In this document: positions 27,517 through 36,172 of the stretch, one piece after another | Numbering within the stretch: position 1 is the first letter of the stretch | How the letters are laid out: each line of letters opens with the position of its first letter | Source of the DNA: Shimia sagamensis | Lineage (GTDB): Bacteria > Pseudomonadota > Alphaproteobacteria > Rhodobacterales > Rhodobacteraceae | Assembly (NCBI RefSeq): GCF_900182745.1 | Contig: NZ_FXTY01000010.1 | Span: 58,824 to 122,823 of the forward strand | Direction of reading: 5' to 3' | DNA: 64,000 nucleotides | Position numbers and translations under genes: made by a program | The notes under the pieces: model-generated | The model's database searches: none | What the model saw: only the letters and a program-made list of their open reading frames with translations | Told to the model about the DNA's origin: nothing

Positions 27517-29025
27517 TCAGGATTTGACAGAAGGCAACTCCGATACGAGGCGCAGAGACGCGTTGATGCCTTCGAGTTGATAGTGCGGGCGTAGGAAGAA
27601 GCGGGCGTTGTAATAGCCTGGACGTCCCTCAACGCTGTCCACTTCGACTTCCGCCGCTGCCAAGGGACGCTTGGCCTTGGCCGCATCATCCGCCATTGCC
27701 GGGTTGGCCAGCACATAGCGGTTGATCCACTCGCTGAGCCATATCTGCATATCGCCACGTTCCTTGAACGTGCCCACTTTGTCGCGGGCAATCGCCTTGA
27801 GGTAATGGGCAAAGCGGCTGACCGGGAAGAGGTAGGGCAGATTGGCTGAGAGCCGTTCGTTGGCCTGCGCATCCGGGTCCACCAGGCGCCCGGCGCGCGC
27901 TTCGTCATCCTGCAGGCTATGCGCCCCGATAAAGGCGGCCACATCGGTGTTTTTGCGGTGCAGGATCGGCATCATGCCCAACTTGGCCAGTTCCGCTTCG
28001 CGACGGTCGTCAATCGCGATCTCGGTTGGGCATTTCATCGCGACAGAGCCATCATCCGTCGGGAAAGTGTGCACCGGCAGGTTCATCACTGTACCGCCGG
28101 ATTCCACGCCGCGGATCTGGGTACCCCAACCGGAGATTTTGTGGCTGCGGTTGATGTTCACACCCATGGCATAAGCCGCATTCATCCAGGTGTAGTGGTC
28201 GTGTTTGCCGTCGATGACTTCTTCGAAGTCAAAGCCTTTGACCGGCACAGTTTCCGCCCCATAAGGCAGCCGTCCCAAAACGCGGGGCATGGCTAGACCG
28301 ATATATCGCGCATCTTCGCTTTCGCGCAGTGACTGCCAACTGGCGTACTCGGGACTGGACACGATCTGTTCAAGATCCTGCGGATTGGGCAATTCCTGCC
28401 AGCTTTCCATGCGAAAGAGCTGTGGAGCCACAGCCGCAATAAAGGGCGCATGTGCGGAGGCAGCAATACCTGAGATATTGCGCAGCAGGCCCACATCCTT
28501 GGGTTTGTGGCTAAATTCGTAGTCGCCCACGATGGCCCCAAAAGGCTCCCCCCCCAGCATCGAATACTCGTCTGAGTAGATTTTTTTGAAAATCGGGGAC
28601 TGGTCCCACATCTGACCTTCATAGTCTTCCAGATGGTCCGCCAGATCGTCCTTTTTGATGTTGAGCACGCGGATTTTGAGCTTTTGATCCGTCTCGGTGT
28701 TGTTCACCAGATAATGCAGACCGCGCCAGGAACCCTCCATTTTGGAAACGTCCGGAGCGTGCAAAATCTCATTCATCTGCTCGGAAAGAAGCTGGTCAAT
28801 GCCTCCAATTAGAGACTTGATCGATTTGACCGCATTGCCGGAGATGGCTGTGGTGCCGGACCGCTCCTGTGCAGCAACCGCGAGGTTTGACACCAATTCT
28901 TTGAGCTTTTCGCCGTCTTTGTCTTTGACGCGGAAATCCTTTTCGAGCAGGTCGCTGAATTCACCGAGATCAAGCGCTTCGGCTTCGGCGGCGCCACCGC
29001 CTGCTTTGAGTTCTTCGTCAGCCAT
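27517..29025 (-). CDS. tssC: T6SS sheath large subunit TssC
   Basis: 502 residues of the TssC/VipB family, with landmarks WRGLHYLVNNTETDQKLKIRVLN near residue 100, EFSHKPKDVGLLRNISGIAASAHAPF near 165, GFDFEEVIDGKHDHYTWMNAAYAMG near 265 and a C-terminal region with RPGYYNARFFLRPHYQLEG. With TssB it builds the contractile sheath that drives Hcp. Three bases separate it from tssB, as is usual. Confidence 0.97.
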   Translation of the reverse strand: MADEELKAGGGAAEAEALDLGEFSDLLEKDFRVKDKDGEKLKELVSNLAVAAQERSGTTAISGNAVKSIKSLIGGIDQLLSEQMNEILHAPDVSKMEGSWRGLHYLVNNTETDQKLKIRVLNIKKDDLADHLEDYEGQMWDQSPIFKKIYSDEYSMLGGEPFGAIVGDYEFSHKPKDVGLLRNISGIAASAHAPFIAAVAPQLFRMESWQELPNPQDLEQIVSSPEYASWQSLRESEDARYIGLAMPRVLGRLPYGAETVPVKGFDFEEVIDGKHDHYTWMNAAYAMGVNINRSHKISGWGTQIRGVESGGTVMNLPVHTFPTDDGSVAMKCPTEIAIDDRREAELAKLGMMPILHRKNTDVAAFIGAHSLQDDEARAGRLVDPDAQANERLSANLPYLFPVSRFAHYLKAIARDKVGTFKERGDMQIWLSEWINRYVLANPAMADDAAKAKRPLAAAEVEVDSVEGRPGYYNARFFLRPHYQLEGINASLRLVSELPSVKS

Positions 29026-29028
29026 AAC

Positions 29029-29562
29029 TTAGCCCTCCCCTTTTTCAGCGTCTACTGCCGCTTCGGCAGCTTGCTGGAGCAGCGGCTCGTTGTTGAGAAG
29101 TTGGGCGATGCGTTTTTCCGCATCCACTTTACCGTCCATGTAGCTCAGCAGCTCTTCGAGCTGACCGCGCATCTTGAGCAGCTCGGCAAGCGCGGGCACC
29201 TGTTCGGCAACTTTGTCAGGCGCAAAATCGCCCATATTCTTGAAGGTGAGGTCGACAAAAAGTTCTTCGTCTTTCTCTTCGCCCTCGGCCACGGGAAGCG
29301 TGTTCGGCACCCGAGTTTTGACCCGAGGTGAGAGCGCCTCCATGAACTTGCCGAACCGGCCGGCGTCGGTTTCCACAAAGGCGCGGTCGTTGACAGACTT
29401 TTGCGCTTCGGACGTCTCGCTTGCCCCCGCCAGATCAGCCATAACGCCCATAACAAACGGCAGTTCAATGGTGGTTGGGCTGCCGTAATGTTCCACATCA
29501 TAGGCGATTTGGACACGCGGGGCCCGGTTGCGCTCTATGACCTTCTGTTTACTGGTATTCAT
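29029..29562 (-). CDS. tssB: T6SS sheath small subunit TssB
   Basis: 177 residues of the TssB/VipA family: RVQIAYDVEHYGSPTTIELPFVMGVMADL at residues 16-44 and FMEALSPRVKTRVPNTL near 72 are typical. It pairs with TssC in the sheath. Located between tssA (25 bases) and tssC (3 bases). No unusual features. Confidence 0.97.
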   Translation of the reverse strand: MNTSKQKVIERNRAPRVQIAYDVEHYGSPTTIELPFVMGVMADLAGASETSEAQKSVNDRAFVETDAGRFGKFMEALSPRVKTRVPNTLPVAEGEEKDEELFVDLTFKNMGDFAPDKVAEQVPALAELLKMRGQLEELLSYMDGKVDAEKRIAQLLNNEPLLQQAAEAAVDAEKGEG

Positions 29563-29587
29563 TCTTCAAAAGCCCTCCTTTGTAATA

Positions 29588-30730
29588 CTATTTTGCGCGT
29601 TGATCTTCGACCCCCGCGATATTTCGAAATTCCTTGAGGCCCGACGGGGCGATTTCTTCTATGAGTTCCAGGAAATCCATCGCCACCATTCGGCGCATGC
29701 GCCGGGCAAGATGGGGGATGGGGCTGGACGGTTCAGTGCGTTCATAAAATGCAACAATCTGGTCCAGTGCGGTTTCAACGTCTTCGCGGGAATTGACCGC
29801 CCCCCCTTCGGTGCCTGAGGCGGCTGTTGATTGTACCATTGAGGCACTCCCATTGAGCTGTTCTGGCGTGCCAGCGGATGTGCCGTCTTCGGCTTGTGCT
29901 GAACCGTCGCCAATGACGGCAATCGCGCTTTCTAGGGTGGTTTTGATCTGTGCCAAATACTCGGCAAGTTCCGAAAGATTCAGACCTGTGCCATCTGGAA
30001 CACCAGAGGTATTGGCAAATGTTGCGACAAGTGCGGCAGTGGCGGTTTCACAGGTGGCAATGTCAGCCACCAATTTTGCGGCGGTCTCCGCGTCCTGATC
30101 AGCAAATTGTCGGCAGGCAGCATTGACCCGATTGACCAAGGTCTCATGACTGGCGGACAGCGCGTCTTTCTCGCTTTGGTTGAGGCCAGCCGCCGCGCGA
30201 CTGAGCATGTCGTAGTTGCTCAACGATGCTTTGGCCAAATCATCACCCATGATGGCTCCGATGCCACGTGGGTTGAGCACCACATCAAACTTCAAATCGC
30301 CCAACAGCCCGTTGTTGTCGTTTTCAAGTTGACGCAAAGCATTGGCACGGGGCAGGGAAGCCATCGTTGGATCATCTCGCGCGCGTAACGCCGGATGGAG
30401 CGTGGCCCAATGCTGATCCAAAGTGTCGCTGAGCAGTCCAAGCCCGGAAACCAGACCAGCAAATCCATCCTGCGCGTACAACGCCCGCACAAAAATCACG
30501 AGCAGGCGCAAGTCCCGCCCCTTTTTGGCGAGCGCCGATGCGTCCGTTGCTACAACCGTCCAATCAACATCCGGTGTTTTTGGATTGATTGTTCCGTCGT
30601 CGTTCAGGCGATGTTCACGTCCGGCGGGCTGCACCATTCGCTCAAGAGAGTGAAATTCACTCTCATTTCTGAGTTCAATACCGGACGGAGAGTCCCCCTC
30701 TAGAGGTCCGAGGAGGCTGGAAATATCCAT
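29588..30730 (-). CDS. tssA: T6SS protein TssA (ImpA N-terminal domain)
   Basis: 380 residues. The N-terminal ImpA domain spans about 1-170 (DSPSGIELRNESEFHSLE, VDWTVVATDASALAKKGRDLRL), then a middle helical region, a low-complexity Ser/Gly/Thr linker (about 280-320) and a short conserved C-terminus (RTEPSSPIPHLARRMRRM, FLELIEEIAPSGL). It is the short TssA class, which primes tube and sheath polymerisation. It is the first gene of the leftward core operon; an AT-rich leader ending in TTTTGGAGAATGAGGC precedes the ATG. Confidence 0.92.
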   Translation of the reverse strand: MDISSLLGPLEGDSPSGIELRNESEFHSLERMVQPAGREHRLNDDGTINPKTPDVDWTVVATDASALAKKGRDLRLLVIFVRALYAQDGFAGLVSGLGLLSDTLDQHWATLHPALRARDDPTMASLPRANALRQLENDNNGLLGDLKFDVVLNPRGIGAIMGDDLAKASLSNYDMLSRAAAGLNQSEKDALSASHETLVNRVNAACRQFADQDAETAAKLVADIATCETATAALVATFANTSGVPDGTGLNLSELAEYLAQIKTTLESAIAVIGDGSAQAEDGTSAGTPEQLNGSASMVQSTAASGTEGGAVNSREDVETALDQIVAFYERTEPSSPIPHLARRMRRMVAMDFLELIEEIAPSGLKEFRNIAGVEDQRAK

Positions 30731-30860
30731 GCCTCATTCTCCAAAATATAAAATTTTTATCGTCTTAAAAACCCATTCAGCATCACAGAAGATTATGATT
30801 CGAGCAAGTTTGGCTGAGCGCGGCAGTTTTCAAGACGTTTCAAAGCGTTCAGTGTCAGGG
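30731..30860 (-). promoter_or_regulatory. Leader and probable promoter region of the T6SS core operon
   Basis: The 130 bases between tssA and the end of the TonB-like gene are AT-rich near tssA (run of A and T at 30738-30765) and end in a GGAGAATGAGGC ribosome site. This is the only gap above 40 bases at the head of the 13-gene core operon. I did not find a clear -35/-10 pair or a sigma54 site. Confidence 0.35.
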
Positions 30861-32276
30861 TCAGTTTCGCTTTTGACGTGTAACCACAAAGAGGTAGGCC
30901 CATTCGCCTCGAAAGTCGGCATGGGTGGTGCGAACCTGTGAAATTCGATCCTGAAGAAATGTCAAATACGCGGCCGCCGGTTCAATAAACGGACGTAGCC
31001 CGACGTAAAGCGGATGGCTGGCGGCATAGGCGACGGCAATATCCTGGCCAAATGGCGGCGCTATCTCCAAAACTAACGCGGGTGTCGCGCCGGTGTCAGG
31101 ATCTGGACGCCCGATCGAAAACAACGCGGCCGGGTCGTAAGCTTGGAGCGGACGTTGCGCGCTTGGTACCAAGTGGATCACGTTCCCGTTGGAGTCAAAA
31201 TAGTCGAGGTAAACAAAGGCGGGGTAATCCGGTGCCTCAAGGTCGATGATAAGACGCTGCCCCGCAACAAAGTCATAGGTTTGCACCTGCGCAGTGTCCC
31301 CCACCAACATCTGATCGGTGAATTGCTCTTCGGATTGTGGCAAATCTAGTTGGTCAAGCAATGCCAAAATAGTGCACTGCGGCGCAGGCAAGATCAGCAA
31401 TTGATCATTGAGCGGCAGACTGTCTCCAAGTTGCTCTGACACGGAAGCCAAGAGCGGCGCGCGTTGTGCTTCGTCGCGGAGGTGCCCTCGTAACGCTAGT
31501 GTGCCGGATTCCGGATCAAAGGCGCTTTGCACCCGTGCACATTTTGGCGCCTTGAGGGCTGCTGCAAGTGTGTCGCGCATGTTTTGACCGGCGGAAGAAC
31601 CCGGTCGCAGAAAGGCTGAGACAGTGTCCAGGCTGGCGGCATCAAAAGAGGGCGCACCATTCCAATCAAAGGCAGCGCTAACACGCGGCGCAGCAGGCCT
31701 TTGCGCTAAATATTGCGGGCTGGCAGGCGCTGTAGAATGGATCGTTACCGAGGCAGGCTTTGCGGTGTTTAGTTTGAGTTCTTGCAGGTCTGCCGCAATT
31801 TGGCTGGGGACGGCCTGCGAGGTTGCGACAATTGGTGGGCTGATGAGAGGCTCCGCCTTTGCGGGATCTGCGTCAGTCGACAACGCAGGTATGCGGGCGT
31901 GCACGGTGACCAGTGGGTCTTGTGTGGCGGGATTGATTTTGGTTTCCATGAGCCGTGCCGTGGGAGTTGCCGCGCTTTTGAGGATGGGTGAAGTAAGCGA
32001 CGCCCTTGCGGTGACGTGTGAAGCCTGAACAGCATCGCGGGAAGAGAGTGCCGGAGCTACAACTGCGGATAATCCGTCCGCCTGAAGGTGTTGGGTGTCA
32101 GGTGTTGTTGGGCGGGCGTCTGACCGTGTCACCGTCAGGGAGGTGAGGCTCAACATGCTGTCGGGTAGGGTTTGCTGTGGGACTGGTGTGGGCACCACAA
32201 GCGCCGCACCCAAAGAGGCGGCCGCTCCGTGCAGCACAAGCGAACCAAAAGTGGCAAGGACCATCCGCAAGCTCAT
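30861..32276 (-). CDS. TonB-like protein with BON-like and DUF4384 periplasmic domains
   Basis: 471 residues. One N-terminal TM (about 4-27, VLATFGSLVLHGAAASLG, in the style of TonB/TolA), a Pro/Ala/Thr-rich stretch (about 28-220), then a folded periplasmic region: a BON-like segment (GHLRDEAQRAPLLASVSEQL, about 290-310) ending in APQCTILALLDQL, and a DUF4384 domain (about 350-440; AFVYLDYFDSNGNVIHLVPS, EIAPPFGQDIAVAYAA). It is the last gene of an exbB-exbD-exbD operon and overlaps the second exbD by four bases. By position and topology it would be the force-transmitting partner of an ExbBD motor. The kinase at 42559 has the same pair of periplasmic domains. Function unknown. Confidence 0.7.
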   Translation of the reverse strand: MSLRMVLATFGSLVLHGAAASLGAALVVPTPVPQQTLPDSMLSLTSLTVTRSDARPTTPDTQHLQADGLSAVVAPALSSRDAVQASHVTARASLTSPILKSAATPTARLMETKINPATQDPLVTVHARIPALSTDADPAKAEPLISPPIVATSQAVPSQIAADLQELKLNTAKPASVTIHSTAPASPQYLAQRPAAPRVSAAFDWNGAPSFDAASLDTVSAFLRPGSSAGQNMRDTLAAALKAPKCARVQSAFDPESGTLALRGHLRDEAQRAPLLASVSEQLGDSLPLNDQLLILPAPQCTILALLDQLDLPQSEEQFTDQMLVGDTAQVQTYDFVAGQRLIIDLEAPDYPAFVYLDYFDSNGNVIHLVPSAQRPLQAYDPAALFSIGRPDPDTGATPALVLEIAPPFGQDIAVAYAASHPLYVGLRPFIEPAAAYLTFLQDRISQVRTTHADFRGEWAYLFVVTRQKRN

Positions 32277-32704
32277 GGTGTCACCACCAGAACCACCTCA
32301 CCAATAGCCGCCGCGTCCAGCGCCTCGGTGATCGGCAAAACAAATCTCAGAGGCGTTGCCCGGTGGGCATTCACGCGCAGGAGTGTTGCCTGATCGCGCT
32401 GGGCGGCTTGTTTTGTCACCACTAACCATGCCTCGGCGTCATAGGCGGTGCCATTGACCGCGACTTGCCCATCGCGGGCAATGGAGATTGTGACCCCGCC
32501 ACCGGGCATGTCACGTCCGGACACGGCATTGGGCGGGACAACCTCAAAGGGCGCAGAGGCATCCAGCCGCGCCACCAGCATGAAGAATACCAGCAGAAAA
32601 AACACAACATCGATCAAAGCGATGATGGGTTCGGATGGCGTGCGGTGCTGGGGGCGGCTCAGGCTGGGTTGGCGGGTGGATGGGCATGACAAAAGGCGAG
32701 TCAT
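32273..32704 (-). CDS. ExbD/TolR-type biopolymer transport protein (second copy)
   Basis: 143 residues. One N-terminal TM carries the proton-path aspartate (Asp32 in ALIDVVFFLLVFFM), followed by a small periplasmic domain with VSGRDMPGGGVTISI and RDQATLLRVNAHRATPL typical of ExbD/TolR. It overlaps the preceding exbD and the following TonB-like gene by four bases each. The retained Asp suggests a working ion-path subunit. Two different ExbD proteins beside one ExbB imply a mixed ExbD dimer inside an ExbB pentamer. Confidence 0.85.
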   Translation of the reverse strand: MTRLLSCPSTRQPSLSRPQHRTPSEPIIALIDVVFFLLVFFMLVARLDASAPFEVVPPNAVSGRDMPGGGVTISIARDGQVAVNGTAYDAEAWLVVTKQAAQRDQATLLRVNAHRATPLRFVLPITEALDAAAIGEVVLVVTP

Positions 32705-33123
32705 GGGCGGCTCTCAATCCGGACAACGCGGGTATCGGTTAAGCCTGCCAATGCCAAGGCATCCAGAGCATTGGTCAAGGCAAAAAGCGGGGCGGCACCT
32801 GAGGGCAAGATCAGGACCTGTGGCGGGGGCACTTCTGAGGCCAAGGCGGACAGTGCGCTGGCCTGGTTCGCGTCGTCAAGCCGCAGGCCACGCAGGTTCA
32901 TGTTACCATCGCTGGTGATCCGGAGAAGAACGCGCCTGCCTTCATTTGTGACACCCGCCTGCGGGCTTGTGGCTGGAAAATCAGTCTTGCGGGCCACCGG
33001 GATCATGTCGAGATCCAAGTAAACTGAGGTCACCATAAAATAGACCAGCAGAATAAACAGCACGTCAATCAACGGTACCAGAGAGATGCGTCCGCGCGCT
33101 GTCTGTGGGCGACTGAGAGTCAT
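32701..33123 (-). CDS. ExbD/TolR-type biopolymer transport protein (first copy)
   Basis: 140 residues with the ExbD plan: a short cytoplasmic tail, one TM with the conserved aspartate (Asp20 in LVPLIDVLFILLVYFMV), and a periplasmic domain (GRRVLLRITSDGNMNLRGL). It overlaps exbB by four bases and the second exbD by four bases. In Ton and Tol systems ExbD/TolR couples proton flow to movement of TonB/TolA. This copy differs clearly from its neighbour, so the pair is not a recent duplication. Confidence 0.87.
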   Translation of the reverse strand: MTLSRPQTARGRISLVPLIDVLFILLVYFMVTSVYLDLDMIPVARKTDFPATSPQAGVTNEGRRVLLRITSDGNMNLRGLRLDDANQASALSALASEVPPPQVLILPSGAAPLFALTNALDALALAGLTDTRVVRIESRP

Positions 33124-33751
33124 TTTGATGGCTTTGGAGAGGACGTTGGATCAGGTTTGGGATTAGACGCGAGGCGAACCCCGGCCAAAACGGTCTCGAT
33201 TTCCTGCGTTTCTGCTTCGGCCCGTGCCGTGAGCCAAGCGGCCTCGGCAAGCGCAGGAATGGCGACAACCAGCCCCGCTGCTGTGGTCAAAAGCGCTTGC
33301 CAAATCCCGCCTGCGAGAATGGATGCGTTTGCCGCGCCTTCGGCAAGCTCCAGAGAACGAAAAGACTGGATCATACCAAGCACGGTGCCCAAAAGGCCAA
33401 GCAAGGGCGCAACCATCCCAATCAGTTCCAACAGGCGAATGCCGGTAAAAAGGCGTGTCACTTCGCGCTGCGCCAAAGGGTGCAGCGCATCGGCGACATG
33501 AGGCCCGCTTTGTCCAAGCTGCAGACGGCTCGCCGCCGTTTCGGTGATGTGGTCCGCCGCGCTTTGGCCTTTTGGCGGGGATTTTATTGTGCCTGCTTCC
33601 AGCACGTTCAGCCAGCTGGCCCGCGCATCGCTCCCCTTGGTGCGCAGCCCCAAATTTAACAGGCGTGCCAGAAAAATTGCCACCGACAACACGGATAGCA
33701 AACCTAGGAGCAGGAGCACGGGCAAGGCGGTGCCCAGATCAGACATGGCGG

Positions 33752-33755
<4 letters not shown>
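33120..33755 (-). CDS. ExbB/TolQ-type proton channel protein
   Basis: 211 residues of the MotA/TolQ/ExbB family with three TM helices: LPVLLLLGLLSVLSVAIFLA (about 10-29), MVAPLLGLLGTVLGMIQSF (about 120-140) and ALLTTAAGLVVAIPALAE (about 158-176). The last two hold the family motifs GLLGTVLG and TAAGLVVAIPA. The start at 33755 (MTAMSDLG) overlaps the stop of the upstream secreted-protein gene (ATGA). It forms the stator ring of a proton-driven motor with the two ExbD proteins. Canonical T6SSs do not need such a motor. Confidence 0.88.
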
Positions 33756-34213
<458 letters not shown>

Positions 34214-34445
34214 TGGATCGCTCCTTTGGCTGAAATCGAGACAAGCCTATCCAGTGGGACGATTCTTGTAAAATCCCACAGTCTAGGCACAACGCCACAA
34301 GGCCTTGCCAGAGGCGGTTGAGTGCTGGGCATCGACTCAAACTTGGTCACTGTGCTACCATCACGCTGATTTTGAGAAGTGTTTTGAGTGAGGTCCGATC
34401 CTACAGATTTAGGCGCGGAATGGACAGCGAAAGGAGTTGCGCGTT

Positions 34446-34910
34446 TTGGACGTGAAGCCCCCACAGACAAAGGCCCAACAAGAGCAAGCAGACACGCATG
34501 TGGATGGCGTGGTGATTGGGTTGTTGCTTGGCTTTGAGGATGGGAAACCACTGGTGGTGTTTCCAGGAAACCCGGCAGATGCGGCTCTAACAGCGCGCAG
34601 CCTGTGCCAACTGTCTCCCAATGATGCCGGCGGCGAGGTCGCCCTGCTCTTTGAAGACGGCGCACGAGATCGGCCCTTGATCGTGGGGCGCATTGTGGAG
34701 CCAATAAAGACGCCGGATGCTCCCGAGATGCAGGTGATCAGCGATGGTCAGACGCTCAAGGTGACGTCGGAGCAGCGTATCGAGCTGCGTGTCGGGAAAT
34801 CGGCAATTGTGATGGAGGCGGATGGCCATATCACAATTCGCGGCAAACATCTGGTGAGTCAGGCTTCGGGGTCAAACCGTATTCGGGGTGCCTCGGTGAA
34901 CCTCAACTGA
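34446..34910 (+). CDS. DUF6484 family T6SS-associated protein
   Basis: About 154 residues matching the DUF6484 plan: GVVIGLLLGFEDGKPLVVFPGNP near residue 22, VALLFEDGARDRPLIVGRI near 67, and a C-terminal beta-rich segment (IELRVGKSAIVMEADGHI, then IRGASVNLN). The end resembles the tail of VgrG in this locus (both close with a G-S/A-x-[IV]-x-LN strand), which suggests a small beta-helix-like tip. The TTG at 34446 is chosen because AAGGAG lies nine bases upstream; TTG 34437 is too close to it, and GTG 34452 is an alternative. It starts a two-gene rightward unit next to the effector operon. Confidence 0.72.
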   Translation: MDVKPPQTKAQQEQADTHVDGVVIGLLLGFEDGKPLVVFPGNPADAALTARSLCQLSPNDAGGEVALLFEDGARDRPLIVGRIVEPIKTPDAPEMQVISDGQTLKVTSEQRIELRVGKSAIVMEADGHITIRGKHLVSQASGSNRIRGASVNLN

Positions 34911-35254
34911 TGGCAGTTCCGATCCTAAAAGACATTGTGCGCCAACATGCCGAAGAGGCGGCGCACCTGTGGGTGACCTATGACTGGCATTTGCTGAACC
35001 CGGATGAAAACCCCGATATGGATGAAGAGCGGCTGGATCGATTGGTCGAGCGGCTTGAGGCGCATCTGGATGCGATGCGCGTCGCAGGAAAACATGGGGT
35101 AAGGATCGCGCAGGAGAGGTATGACGAGTTTCCTGAAACGGGGGAATTGTTTCTGATACGCATGTTGCAGCCGGAAGCCGCCAACATGCGTGTGCACGAG
35201 CTGGACTTGGTGGCTGTACGGGAGTTTTTGACGGCTAAGTTGGTAACAATCTAG
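34910..35254 (+). CDS. Small T6SS-associated protein resembling the N-terminus of TIGR02270 proteins
   Basis: 114 mostly helical, acidic residues. The opening (ILKDIVRQHAEEAAHLWVTYDW) and following segment (LDRLVERLEAHLDAMRVAGKHG) look like the N-terminal helices of TIGR02270 family proteins found in T6SS effector clusters, but the HEAT-like remainder is missing. The start overlaps the DUF6484 stop (TGATG), and the 3' end overlaps the convergent beta-propeller gene by four bases. It may be a shortened adaptor or immunity-type protein. Assignment is tentative. Confidence 0.6.
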   Translation: MAVPILKDIVRQHAEEAAHLWVTYDWHLLNPDENPDMDEERLDRLVERLEAHLDAMRVAGKHGVRIAQERYDEFPETGELFLIRMLQPEAANMRVHELDLVAVREFLTAKLVTI

Positions 35255-36162
35255 CGCACGGTTACGGTGTCAACGCGTGTCCAGTCTTTGCCGTCAAACC
35301 GCAAAGCGTCCTTCATGCCGAAAGACCACAGAGCCCTGTCCGAAACGTGCAGATCATAAAAGGTTTTGGCGAGATCCATTGCGTCCGCAACGGTGTCGAA
35401 AGCCTCTCCATCCCAGGTGAGAAGTGCGCGAAAGCCCGCCAGATAAACGGTTCCCTGCCATGTGGCGACGCCCCAAATATCATTGAGAGGGTCGGGGGGC
35501 GTGAAAAGCTCAAACGCACCATAGCGACCAATCGCCAGAATACCAGCCTGTCCGGCGGCATAGACCTTCCCATCTCTCCCGCAGTGTATCGCGTAAAACG
35601 AGAGGTTGGTTGGGCATTGAACCGCAGTCCAGTCGACACCATCAAACCACCAAATCACCCCCGCACGGCCTGCTGCGTAAAGCTCATCAGAACCATAGCC
35701 ATCAATTGCTTCGAGATGGCCTTGCGGGTTGTCCTCGCGCAGGTCTGCACTGGGGCTGATGTCGCGCCATTCGCCAGTTGGACTTCGATGGAAAACCTGC
35801 GTGTCTGCACCGCAGGCAAAAGCATCGCCCTGCGATCCGACCGCGCGCACCCCTCGCATGGGGCCTCGAGGCACGGTGAATGTCTCGTGCGTCCCGCCCG
35901 GTCCGCCATCGAACAGCCATGCGTCGCCCCATTCCCCAAAGGCCAGAAGGGTTTTGTGAGGGGGTGTCAAGAAAGCGAGGCTGACGATGTTTTGCTCATA
36001 AAAACCCCATTCTGTGCTTGTACTTTCTTCCAGTGCATAGACCGCGCCATGCGCAGCCTCGGGGTTGCGTGCTAGCTCATCGACTTGAACAGTGACAGCT
36101 GCAACTTGGTCATCCGCGACGCTCGAAGTCGTGACCGACATGTCTGCGAGCAGGGGATACAT
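35251..36162 (-). CDS. Beta-propeller-like protein, possible immunity partner of the GHH effector
   Basis: 303 residues without a signal peptide. Repeated units with a Gly-x-x-[WF]-x-x-[ND]-G-x-x-[WF] flavour (AWLFDGGPGG, IWWFDGVDWT, LTWDGEAFDT, LRFDGKDWTR) spaced about 40-45 residues apart point to a beta-propeller. It starts only 10 bases after the effector stop, on the same strand, where immunity genes usually lie. Propeller proteins are not a common immunity class, so it might instead help load the effector. I recognise no named family. Confidence 0.65.
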   Translation of the reverse strand: MYPLLADMSVTTSSVADDQVAAVTVQVDELARNPEAAHGAVYALEESTSTEWGFYEQNIVSLAFLTPPHKTLLAFGEWGDAWLFDGGPGGTHETFTVPRGPMRGVRAVGSQGDAFACGADTQVFHRSPTGEWRDISPSADLREDNPQGHLEAIDGYGSDELYAAGRAGVIWWFDGVDWTAVQCPTNLSFYAIHCGRDGKVYAAGQAGILAIGRYGAFELFTPPDPLNDIWGVATWQGTVYLAGFRALLTWDGEAFDTVADAMDLAKTFYDLHVSDRALWSFGMKDALRFDGKDWTRVDTVTVR

Positions 36163-36172
36163 GGCGCGTCCT

